This document shows positions 39,101 through 51,100 of a stretch of DNA of 64,000 nt, piece by piece. Position numbers and translations under genes: made by a program. The DNA lies in assembly GCA_015680685.1 (NCBI GenBank), contig MNCI01010471.1, positions 124,001 through 188,000 of the forward strand. The letters are read 5' to 3'. The notes under the pieces were generated by a model. That model made no database searches and was not told the DNA's origin. It saw only the letters and a list, made by a program, of their open reading frames with translations. The stretch is from Gnetum montanum. Lineage: Eukaryota; Streptophyta; Gnetopsida; Gnetales; Gnetaceae. How positions within the stretch are numbered: position 1 is the first letter of the stretch; every line of letters begins with the position of its first letter.

Positions 39101-42100
39101 CACATATATGGGCATCCCCCTCTTCAAGTGGGGCAGACCATGGCGTGGGGTCCACTGTTAGAAAAAATCGAAAGAAGAATGGGCCACTGGGTGAATAGAT
39201 TCTTAAGCCGCAAGGGTTGCCTGCTGGTGGCTACAAGAATCCTCATGGCAATTGCTCGTTTCGTAGCTGTCGTTGCCACCCCCCCAACCACCATCATCAG
39301 TGCAGTTAACGCGCGGATCTGCAGCTTCATCTGGGAGGGGGGCAAAGGGGGGAGCAAGATCCATTTGGTCTGTTGGGAACGGGTGGCGCGCCCCCGAAAT
39401 GCGGGTGGGCTTGGCATCACGTCATTCGAGGACGAGCTGATGTTGGGACAACAACGATTAGTGCTTTGATTTTCACGCCCACATAGAGAACCGATCCCGT
39501 GGATCCACATCATGAATGCTAAATATTTACATTGGGAAACGGGGACGCGGGACTCTAGGCCCTGGTAGGCGCTGTGCCGGCATGCACGTGCGATGTAGGC
39601 ACTGGGGTGGGGGGGCCTCGAGCTGCGAGCCCTTCTGATTGCCAAATATCCTCGAATTGATGGTTGGTGGTGGGTTTGGCAAGGGCGGTTGCCCGAAAAA
39701 ATGAAAATCTTTCTGTGGATTTTCAAACATGATGCGCTGCCAATACGTGCCCTATTGCGATGGTGCGGGATATTGAATAGCGACACGTGTCCTGCATGCG
39801 GCGTTGCTGCTGAAACGGCGTAGCATTTTGCGTTCGAATGTGCCTGCATGCATGCCACGTGGCATGCGGGGGCGGGGCCCCCCCCCCCCCCCCCCCGAGG
39901 CACCTCATGGGTGACTCTTGGGCCACGCTCCTTTTATGGGTAGCGTGGAAGGCATGAAATAACACTGTTTTCCGGCAGAAACAGTGCCCCCCTGCAGCGG
40001 CTGGTCTCCCAAGCTCTCAATGCGTGGAAGGAAATCGAGGCAACTATGGGAGTCACACCCACATTCAAGTCGGACTGCGCTGCGTTTCAGGAGGACGAGG
40101 TGCTCTGGCAGATGGTGACCCAATGCGGCTGGTCTGACCCTCTGCAACGGCTGGTCGGGGATCCAGATCTGGTAGACGACGTGTTCTTCTCCAACTGGGC
40201 CAACGATCGTACCTTTTTCCATGGCTGGGAGATCTTGATTACGAAGTCCTCGATTGCTAGCTCTTTGGGGGCCCCGATCGATGGAGAGATCATTCTGCCC
40301 TCCACCCACGGCCTCCAGGACCCTGAAATGTTCTTCGATGGGCCCGTTCCCCGAACCAGGAGTAGATAGGTACCCAGATCTTCCCTTCCCCATCTATGGG
40401 CCCGGGGCGTAGATCTGGTGGACCGATTTTTTGTCCAGTCTGGTAACGGCTCCAAATTGCAGGGCCTACACTTCGCTTTTCTACGTTGTCTTAAATTGGG
40501 TTGCCAGGTCAACCTCCCCTGCTTTTTTAAGGAGGCCCTTCGGCTCAAACGCCACGGCCGCCACTCTGGTTTAATTCTGGCTCTGTGGCGGGGGGCAGAG
40601 GGGGGGTAGCACCCGCCGTCCTTTGCACCCCCCCTGGTGGGGGGTCTCTCCGGAGCGCCCCCCCTTGGCTAGGCCACAGGACCCTACAGCGTTGATTGGG
40701 CAGGGGGGCGATTGGCCCTGTTGGGGGTCCACTGTTACGCGGGGTCGGAGGACCCAACGGGAGCGGCACGCATCCCCCCCCCCCCGCGAACGTCTTGACA
40801 GACTAGCTTCCGCCCCACCAGAGTCATCTGGCCAGGGGAACTGGAATGAGGAACTTCGGCTGGCCACACAGAGGGCGGTGGACAAGGCTCAGGAGGTGGA
40901 GAGGAAGGAATGGGAGGCCAAATGGAATGAAGCCCTCGCGCAAGCCCGGGCTGACTTGGAGGCCCAGGTCTTTGAGCGCAAGCAGGAAAGGGTGAGGCAG
41001 CAGGACCTCATGGCTGAAGCCGCCAGGGCTCGCCTCATTGACGAAATTAGAGCCCAAGTGCGGGAAGAATTGACCCAAGAGGAAGAGGCCAAGAGACGGC
41101 GTGAGCAGGCGGAGCGGGTGGAACAGGAACGGCTTCAGGAGGAGGAGGACCAACAACAGCGGCAGCTTGACCGCGCCCATGAGCACAACACCTGGCAATG
41201 GCTAAGAGGGGGGTGATGCCCGTACCTCATTCTTGGCATCAACTGTGAGAGCTCTTGGGCTGAGCTCAGACGACATATCCATCGAACCTCGGCGCGCTAC
41301 CACCCGGATGCAGGGGCTTCATAGGCGGATAGGAGCTGATGGGAGTTGGCCATGCAAGGCATCTAGCAGGCTGCCAGCTTCATGGACACGGAGGATCATC
41401 GGAACACTTTGGATATCCTCCACGAACTGGAGCACCCCGACTGCGCATGCCGATGACTGTCGATGAACCCTTAGGGGGTTGTTGGGCCTGGGTGGTGGGG
41501 GACGCTTGCCCCCCTCTACTGGGTCGATGCCCCCTGGTCTTCTCCACTATTCTGCCCCCGGCTGTTTTTGTTCTGTCATGGGAGCTGTATTGATTAACTT
41601 GGGGATCCTCCCCTCTCATGGAGGGGCCATTCATGATGGCCCACCACTTGTAATCTCTTGTACCATATTTGAGTTTCTCGGTAATATAATCTTGACTACT
41701 TTCTCAAAAAAAAAAAAAAAAAGGGGATTTGAGACATTGCAATGGTATTCCGAGGCTGTGCAGAGGATTTGAGGCTTTCCAAAGGGTTTTTTGAGGCTAT
41801 CTAAAGGGTCTTCTGAGGCTGTGCAGAAGATTTGAGGCTTTGCACAGGGTTTTTCAAGGATGTGTAGAGGGTTTTCTACAGCTTTGTAGAGGGGTTTTCA
41901 AGGCTATGTACAGTATTTGAGGCTTTGCAAAAGGTTTTCTGAGGCTATGAAAAGGGTGAAAATTTGAGGCTGTGTAGAGGGTTTTCTGAGGATGTGTAGA
42001 GAGTTTTTCAAGGCTGTGCAGAGGATCTTAGGATTTGTAAAGGGTTTTCTAAGGCTGTGCAAAGGGTTAGATATCATATTAACAATTACTACAGTTCACT

Positions 42101-45100
42101 TTTAACTTCAGATCTGAGCAAAAATGAAGGATGTGCAAATGAATATTAGAAATGTACATTTATGTTATGATTATTTTTTAAATAATGTTTTGACCTCTGA
42201 TTTTGTTTTATGTTATTTATGGAATGAATCTTTTTATTCTGTAAAATAATGGTCAAGGATGTTTTACTACACGATCTTTAAGAGTTGTGGATCCATTGAT
42301 ATAATGCTATTTACTGAATCACATCCAAATTAGGATTGGTTCTATTTGACTTTCTGGCATTATATAATGCTGCAGTTAACTGTTTATCAAAGTTACGTAT
42401 GCTATTTTATCACAATCTTTTTTGTAATTGACAATGAACTATTTATTTTGTTTCTTTTCCTTTTAAAATTTGTATTCCAATGCTGTTGATTATGTCACAA
42501 TTGGTGCATGATATTTATATTGTAACAGGTAGTTAGGCTGTACAAGAATGCTGAGGATGCTGAAATTGATTTCCTGGTATGTTTCTGTATGAAATATACG
42601 CTTTTTAACGTGATTTTTCTTTTGCCATTTGAATTTGTAGAGTGCAGAAAGGCAGTATATTTCCTTACCATAATCGTTGAATATGTTTTTTGTAATGCTG
42701 CAATCGTAGTCCTTGATTTAGTAAGAAAATTTAAAATTAGAATGATGATAATCCAATGTATTGTGGAATCTTTAATGTATGTTTTCATCTTGTTTGATGT
42801 TCTAGACATTTTTAACAAAATTCGAAAAAGTTAGAAATATTCTTTTCTAATGTGGAATGTTTACATAATTTTATCCTTAATTATCATTTTTATTTCTAGA
42901 AGTCCTCTTACTTCTTGAAATTATGTAATTGTGCCTAAAATCTGTATTTTCAATCTTTGTAGCAATAATACCAAAATGTGATTTGTACACACATGTTAAG
43001 CGGTTGGTTACTTATCTGGGAATTTGTGTTTTTAATTAAAGAAGGTGGATTATTTGGTGCTTAACATCCACCTCACCAAACTTTATCATGCCTCTATTTG
43101 CAAGTAAATCTTGGTTCTTACTATTACTACGAAAGCTAGAGCTTGAGGAAAGGCTTGAAAAGAAATCTTTCAAAATAGAACCTTTCTTATGTGATATCAT
43201 TCTTTTTGTTGTTCCCTTCTACGTTTCAACTCATGAATGGGCTATGCGAATTCAGCCCAATTGGCCTGTTGCGTATAACTTGAATTTAGGATGATGCACC
43301 ATTTTTCTATGGTTCTTTTTTCTAAAAAGCTTTTCCTAGGGTAAATTTGTGAACTTTTTTTTGGAGAAAGGTTAGGCTTATATTAAGTGAAAACAAAAAT
43401 ATATGTACAAGCTAGATGTAGGGAGGAGAAGAGCCCGTGGCCTCTTCTTTAGCTCTTCTTTTTTGTTCTTGCTCCTCCTTGAGCAGGTCTTTGCGGATCT
43501 AAAAACATAAGGCATCTTCGAGCTTACTTTTGATGATAGCTTCCGTTAGCTCCCGTTGGTACATGGCCTCCTTGCTCGCCTCCTGTTGGTGCTGCTCCTC
43601 TTGCTTAGCCCACTCCTTGCACTGCTGTTCCATCTTTTGCTACAGCTGTTCTTGTGTGGCATGTTCTTCTACCCGCACCCTCTCCTCGATCTTAGCTATG
43701 GCCTTAAGTAGGTCCTCTGCATATCTGTGTTGAAGCTCTCGATGGAGAGCTTCTATGGCGTGCAAGATTTGCTCATTCACGTAGACTTACAGATTGGTCA
43801 CAGAGCCCAACTAGTTTGTGCTTGACCCCTTTGTTGCAGTGCCCCCCACCCTGTTGTGAGGCCTTTGGCCAAGGAAAAAGTGCCATCAAAGAACCGGTGC
43901 CATTCATAAATCACCATGAATTGTGGTGGCCTAGCAAACAGAAGGGCCACAGGTTGCATGGCCTTCCATAGGGCCAAAATGAGACCCAAGTGGCACCCCT
44001 TGCATGCTTTGCATAAGTAAGCAAGCAAAAACTTGGGGATGTTAACTCAGCAAGCGAGTCTTAAACATTACATGAAGGTGAAATGTGTGCCCTAAAGCCT
44101 CTAGACGTTGTCGGATTAGATGAAGTGGTTTAGGACTTACCCCAATTTATCTGCAATCCCAGTTCATGACTTGTTTTAGTGCAGCAGCTTCATGAATGGT
44201 GGCTTTTGTGGTGATAATGGTGTTGTTGCTATAATGACTTGCAATACATGTGACTCCTTCAACCAAGAGTGCATGGATGCCCTCACTTTGCAATAGTCAT
44301 TCATCAAGTCCATTTCTTTTGTGAATAAATAAGGGTGAGAGGATCTTCTTGCTTGAGCGCCCATTGAGGAAGAAAAGCCTCTGAGTTGACCATTAAAATC
44401 AACAAGCCTCTTATCATAGCCTTTTGCCAACATGATATGTTTTAATGTTGACCATTCAAATGAGTCATATGCTTTGGCAATATGAAATTTAATAAACATA
44501 CTTGGAAAGGAGGCTTGTTGTGTGGAGTGCATGATTTTCTGAAGAATAAGGATCTGATCGTTAATAGAGCTTCCTTTAACAAAGCCTGCCTCCTGTATCC
44601 AATTAGAGAAAGCTTCAATGGTTCCATTCGCTTCACAAGCACCTTAGTAATGATCCTAAGAAGGGTCTTCCAAACCCCAATAGGTCTAAAATCAGAAGCA
44701 AGCTTTGGGTTGTTGACCATTGGGATCAAAACAATTCTAGAACAATTGAGCTCAGTGCGTACTTGCTCCTTTTGGAGCATCAAATTAAAAGCGTTTGTCA
44801 AGTTATCACTAAGATCATCAAAGAATTCTTTAAAAAATTTAATTGGCCTGCCATGTTTCCCTAGAGCCCTCCCAACATTCATGGTGAAGATTGCATCAGC
44901 AATTTCAGACTTGGTAATAGGGGCGAGGAGTCGCTTATTGTTTTGTGTAGAAACTACCTGCTTGATCTGGACAGAAGTTGGGGAGGAAACTCCCTTGACC
45001 AAATATGCTTCCAATATTCTTCAATGGCCCTAGCAATCCTGGCTTCGTCCTAAGTAGTTTCATTCCCCACCTGGAAAAAGTGGATCCTCCTAGTATTCTG

Positions 45101-48100
45101 GTGGGCTTTAGTTATGACAACGAAAAATTTAGTGTTCCTCTCCCCCTCTTGGAGCCACTGCACTCATGTTCTTTTCTTCTAGTACAGCTCTTCCTCCTAA
45201 TATAATAGCTGTAGTTTCTCTAGAGTCTGCACTTCCGCTTGAAACAAGTCATCCCCTCCCTCCTAGAGATCTTCAATATACGTAAGTTCGTGTAGTACTC
45301 TCTGTTTTTGATATTTAAAACCAAACTTCCTTACGGTGAGATTTCACCTTGCGTTTATCCCAGCAATGCCTTGCTTGAGGAAATCTCTTGGATCTTTATA
45401 GTTAGGATACTTTCCTCCCAAATCTCTTGGATCTTTATAGTTAGGATACTTTCCTCCCAAATCTCTTGAACGTGATCAGGGAAATTTTGATGCCTCATGT
45501 GGCACATTGCAATGTTGAGCAGACCTCACAGATTTCCTGAAATCCACCAACATTCATGATAGGACCAAGTAATTCATGATAGGATTTACATGGATAGACA
45601 AAATAATAAGTGTAAAGTCAATGAAAACTATGGCTTGAAATCATTAGTAATTACAGTAAAAGAACAATTGGAAAAAAGTAGCAACCGGAGATTGACATAA
45701 AAAAAAAAAAAACGTAACATTTGCATAATGGAAATAAAGAATTAACAAAGACTCACAAACTGGAAGAAATGAAAAGATCATGATGGAGTAGCTTAAAATG
45801 AGAAAGCATCATGCAATGGAAACTTTAGATACAACTTGATACTACGAGCAAAACTAAACTTCAAATGTTGGTTGATGCCTTCCAAGACGTATTAATATGT
45901 TGAAGCTGCAAACCTTTGCTAGAAGTTGAGTTGGGCCACAAATCTTTGAATATAAATGTTTTGAGCAAATGGTGGTATGTGGTAACAGCTATGGCTAGAG
46001 GGCTTTTTCTATAGAGATGTGCTAAGGTTAAGGCAGGGGTAACTTTGGTTTAACATCGGTCTTTTTGACAACCATGGCTTATATAGAAAATTAAACTAAG
46101 TACATTTCATTGTGGCATTAAAAAAACTTACATTCTAAAAACTCAATGTTGTAACAAAGGATGTAAACTATCAAACCAATCCCAACATCTTTTTTTTAAA
46201 AGAAAACTAAATCAAGAGAAATCATAAATAAACAAGAAAAGAATGTTGGACCTAACAAGGGGTCTTGTTGATATAAGCCTTTGGAGGAGAAAGAATCTTT
46301 TGTGGCCTCATTTAGGTGAATGGAGAAACTTGTTATCTTCTATATGCCCAAATTTTTTTTTAACAAAATGGCCATTGAAACCTTGCTTAGTTTGGCATGA
46401 TAATTCTTGGTAGAATTTGTGCAATTTGACTAGCACCTTGACAGACTTTTGAGGATAACATTGCAAACTCCTTTTTGTCAAAAGTCCTTTGGTTTATTTA
46501 GTTAATTGTTGCCTTTTATTTAGTGAAAAGTCATCAGAAAGAAGCTGATGACGGGTGGGTTTTTGTTGGGCCTAAAAGGAGGGTTTTGTTGCTCCTTTGG
46601 AGGTGCCACATTTGGCCCCTCCACCCCCATTCCTCACCATCCCCTAGCTCCAATACCAGCTATGGGGCCTTTTTTTTTTCCTAGGTGGGGAGTGGGGGGT
46701 GGTGGGGGCAGGGTCTGGGGTAGTGGGGTAGTTCAGGGAATTGTTTCTCCTTGTTTATGGATTTTCTGGGTGAAGATGGAACACCTCCTACCACCCCCTT
46801 TGATTTGACTTTTCAAGTTTTGCCTTTGGGGGATTGGGTGTTAGCGGAACAGGGGTCCTCTAGACTATCACTGCAACCAATGTTTCAGCCTCTAGGTAGA
46901 GGAGATCATGGTTTCACTATGACCACCAAGCCAAAGAAGACAGGTAGGCCAACATGGCTAGAAATGCAATTGAAGAAAACATAGAAAGAAATTGATTTGG
47001 GGACCTAGACGACCCTAAAAGTGATTTACAAGCAAAGGTCTACTAGTAGACCATGAATATCCTATCATAGAATTGTAGGGGACAAGGTACTCCCTATAAA
47101 AGAAGTATCTTGAAAGGATTGATGCAAGTAGGGAGGTTCGATGTTGTGTCCCTATAGGAGAGCAAGCTTCAAACGATGCAATGATAGATTTTAGAATGGC
47201 AAGGGTGGAATGCAATTTTTTTGGATTCGCAGGGCAAGATAGGGGATTGGCAACCATAGCTAAGGTCCCTATGCACCTATTGGATTATTCCTAGTGGAGC
47301 ATTACCATCTTCATGCCCTTGTAGAGTTTGTGGCTAACCAATTTTCGTGGGCCATAGGAACTGGAAGCTAGATTGGCTGAGTTACATAGGATTGCAAGAA
47401 AAATCCCCGACAAAATGTCTTGGATCCTCATTGGAGATTTCAATCAGCAGTTGTTTCCTTGGGAAAAAACTAGGGGAGATCCAATCCTACCTCCAAGAAC
47501 TCAAGAATCCATGATATATCTTCAAAATTTTGAACTTATTGACGTGGAGGTGAAAGGATGCTAGTACACCTGGAGCAGTAGAAGAAAAGGGAGAGAGCAA
47601 GTTATGACTAAGATTGATAGAGTCAAGGCTAGTTTGGCACTGATGTTGGTTCATGAGATGCAAGTGGTTGGGTTTGAGTGAAGGGTTTATGATCATAGGG
47701 TGCTTCTCTGCTCTATCCACATGTTTGAAAAGCTTGGATCATGCCCGTTTAGACTCGAAAGATCTTGGCTGAACTAGGCTTGGTGTGCAAGCTTGTCTAT
47801 GAGGTCTGGGAGGGGTACTTGACATAGATGGACCCTAGAGACTTTCTTAAAGCCGGATTGACTACTTTCAAAAAGAAGATTCAAGAAAAGCATAATGGAG
47901 AGAAGTATGATTTCAAAGAATACAAGGATGATTTAAAAGAATGCTTGCTTGAAATACAAAATAACCAGGAGCTGGGACAATCCTTAGATGAGGAAGATCA
48001 TGATATCCTCCTCCAGTTACAAGGAGGAGGAAGAAGAGCAATCTTGAAAGGAACAGGCTCGGACAACATGGTTAAGGGATGGAGGCAGAAACACTAGATT

Positions 48101-51100
48101 CTTTTTTGTTACAGCCAAGGTCAACAAGGAAGCCAACAAAATTCATAGCATCATGTAGGGGGACCACATGGTGCATGATGAACATGCCATTTCCATTGCT
48201 ATGCAACAATAGTGGTCTAGGGAAGATTCCTCCACTAGTTCCATCCACATCAACAAGATTATTCAGCCCCATTAGTGGCTTCTGGCACCAATCACCAAGC
48301 AAGAGATTTTTGAGGCTCTTAGACCTATGTGGCCTAATAGGGCCCCAAGGCCAGATGGAGGGCTAGTGGAAATTTTTAGGCACTTTTTGGATATCCTTGG
48401 CGAAAACATTGTTGATGCCTTTAATCTTATGCTTAAATGGGGACATGTTTGGCATGAACGAAACTGTTCTAGAATTGTCCTGGTTCCAAAAGTTGCCAAC
48501 CCTACTAAATCAACCCACTTTAGACCAATAGGGATCTATAATATGTTGCTTAGGCTCTTCATTAAGGTTCTCTTGGCCAGACTACAACGACTGATGCCAT
48601 CTCTGGTGGGTCTCCAACAAACTCGAATTATCAAGGGTAGGTATATTTAGGATCAAATTCTTTTATTGCAAGAGATCATGCACTCTATACAAAAAGCGAA
48701 ATTCCTAGGTATATGTCTTAAACTTGATATTGCTAAGGCCTATGATACAATCTATTGGGCTTGACTTGAGGATATTATGCTAAGGAAAGGGCTTTATCCA
48801 AAGTTTGTCGAATTGTGCAGCCAAATTCAGTTGTCAAGGGCCTACTCTTTTGATAGTAATATATAATTGTGGGGATTTCCCTCCCCAAGCTGTGGCTTAA
48901 GAGAGGGAGACCCCTCGTCTCCCTATCTTTTCATTATCACTATGGATATTATGAATACATATTGCAGGATTGAAGGCATTCATGGTCTGAACATTGAGGG
49001 GGTCACATGTATTGCTGAACATTATGTCAATGATACGATCCTTGTTACCTGGGTAGCTATACCACAAGCAGAAGTGGTGTCTAGAGAGATCGGGCTCACA
49101 GTCAACTATGGAAAGTCAACAACTCATTTTTTTTTGCATTGACATAACAGTTCAAGAACGGATACGTCAGAACCTAGGAATCTTGCAAGGCTCTTTACAA
49201 GATGCCTACCTGGGAGGGCCCATGTTTGCATGGCACCACAAAGATACTTGGATCTGCTTGATACAAAGAATACAAACCAAAGTGCAGCATTGGACTTGCC
49301 ACTTTCTAACCAGAAGGGGGAGAATTCTTCTAGCTTCAGCAGGCTTGTTAGTTATTGGGAGATACATGGCTTTGGTTATTGTTCCTCCAAAAGGGGGTCA
49401 TCACCAAAATTGACTCAATCATCCACAACTTTGTTTGGTTTGGAGGCAAAGGGGGTGAGTGTATGCACCTAGTGTGTTGGGACAAGGTGGTGAGGCCTCA
49501 ATTTTTTGGGGGCATGGACGTTATGGGTTTCCATGATGTTGTCACAATGGGCTATCAAATGCTCGTTAACCACTTGTTACATGACGAATCATGAAGACAT
49601 TGGGTTGCGATACTTAGACGAAAATATATTCCTTGGCATGTGAGTTCCCAAGACTTCCACCTTTGGCACAATCTTTGTGTGGTCACTCAACAATTGGAGT
49701 AAATGGGATTGCTATGCACCCAACCATGCGGCTTTATGCATCGTAAATATCTTGCAATCCAAGGATGGAAGCAAATTTGATGTGGTTGCTTGCCCAAGAA
49801 AATTAAATGTTTTTTATGGCTCATTACTTAGGGGGCGTTGCTGGTACGAGCTTTGCTCTAGGAGCACGACCTCCCTATAGATAACATGTGACCTCTACCA
49901 TGGTGTAGTTGAAATCACACAACACTTCACCTTTTTGTTGTCCTTTACATGTTCGGTTTGGGCGGCCTTGATAGTAACACCGTAGTTGTGCAAAGATTCT
50001 CTTGTCAGGGAGATTCTCTAGATGCTTTGGCGGTCCAAGAATGAATATATCTTTCAAACTATGCCTCTACCTTTGCTTGCAAATATTACACTTCGTGCAT
50101 CATGGCTCTGGTGGGAGGCCATAGCTACCATGTGGTTCATGCCTAATTTTGAAATGGATTGCAATAGCTTCAGGATTAACCAACTTCTCCAGGGGTTGGT
50201 GGTACAGATGGACTGGGAGGACCTGCTCCCCCTCTTGGCTGAGGAACCATACCTCACTAATGCATCTTTCTTTTCACACTAGTGTGGTGATTTTACCACT
50301 TTTAGGGGAGACTGCATCTAGCTCACTAAGGCATCTATGAGGTTCTAACACAAGTCTTCAAAATAATGTTGGAAGAACTCAGCAAGCCAATTGTCTGAGC
50401 CTAATGCTTTGTTGTTCTTCATGAACTTGATAGCCTCTCACTCTTCGTGTTGTTGGACAAGTTTGATGAGGGTGTCATTATCACCTTTGGTGACAAACTT
50501 TTGTATATGGACAAAGATGGGGGTTTTGTTCTTCTCCGTCCCGAGCCTCATAATAATTCTCATAATATTCCCTAATGTCATCTTCTACATATAGGATTTG
50601 ATCTTAGCCCGTAATTGAAGGGATAAAGTTTGAAGCAGTGTACAGTCTCACAATATGAAAGAATAATTTGGTATGTTTGTCTCCTCCTTGAGTCATCTTA
50701 TTCTAGATCACTATCTCCAATATATTACTTCATCTTGGGCTAGTTGTTGTAGTTCTTGGAGGACAAGAAGTTCTTTCCATGTGTCAAAACTCTGTTCTGC
50801 CTTTATTGTATTGTTTGAAGTTTTGCTAGGGCCTTACGCCTTTGAACTTGAAGGCAATTTTGTCTTGCAATTTTCATATCTTGATGAATCTTTTGAGCCT
50901 CCTCAAGCTATTAGTGAGGAAATCCCTAAGGTGTTGGAGGCCATCATATTCGCTCTAGATTTCCCTAACCTTTGACATGATGGTGTTATGTGTAGCCAAA
51001 ATCGGTCCAAGCAAAAGGAGTGTTGAGGGGATCTGGAAGAAACGTGAGCAAGATCGGTACATGGTCAACAACAATCCGAAGGAGGCTTTTGAGCATGGGG

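Larger units (their letters stand above)
36490..41722 (+). mobile_element. GC-rich LINE copy 5, youngest-looking of the long copies
   Basis: It holds the ORF1 C-terminal part (Pro-rich), ORF2 from an ATG at 36965 (endonuclease, RT, zf-RVT), the conserved C-terminal block, coiled coil, J-like module, a 3' UTR ending in CTTGACTACTTTCTC and a poly(A) at 41706-41722. GC content is far above the surrounding intron. It has long open stretches but still several stops and homopolymer-run frameshifts. The 3' end matches the nested tail at 5349-5537 and the minus copy at 51515. Confidence 0.92.
43355..45500 (-). mobile_element. LINE copy 6, minus strand, internally deleted
   Basis: A poly(T) at 43355-43361 marks the 3' end. 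Leftward on the minus strand come a linker region with [12 protein letters not shown] (about 45360-45400), RT blocks (45014-44180), the last part of the conserved block ([17 protein letters not shown], 44015-43960) and a Glu/Gln-rich coiled coil (43790-43430). The zf-RVT, most of the conserved block and the J-like end are deleted. A 39-bp duplication lies at 45381-45458. Confidence 0.85.
46535..50338 (+). mobile_element. LINE copy 7, sense strand, 3'-truncated
   Basis: It starts in ORF1 ([12 protein letters not shown], about 46545) and runs through ORF2 endonuclease (ATG at 47053), RT, remains of zf-RVT and the first half of the conserved block (50090-50338), where it meets an old minus-strand LINE. 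Coiled coil, J-like part and poly(A) are missing. Its ORF1 end (KKT, stop, KEIDLGT) and ORF2 start closely match copy 4, so the two share a subfamily. Confidence 0.87.

Noticed and set aside
39124-39903. 259-codon minus-strand frame
   Set aside because: It lies opposite LINE copy 5 RT and zf-RVT, is GC-rich, and shows no domain; a composition-driven shadow.
36511-41745. Possible target duplication GACATWGCAATG around LINE copy 5
   Set aside because: The right copy starts about 11 bp after the poly(A) rather than at it, and the copies differ; probably chance.
41724-42070. Possible CRISPR-like array of short repeats
   Set aside because: Repeats are degenerate, contiguous and without unique spacers, in a plant intron; a minisatellite.
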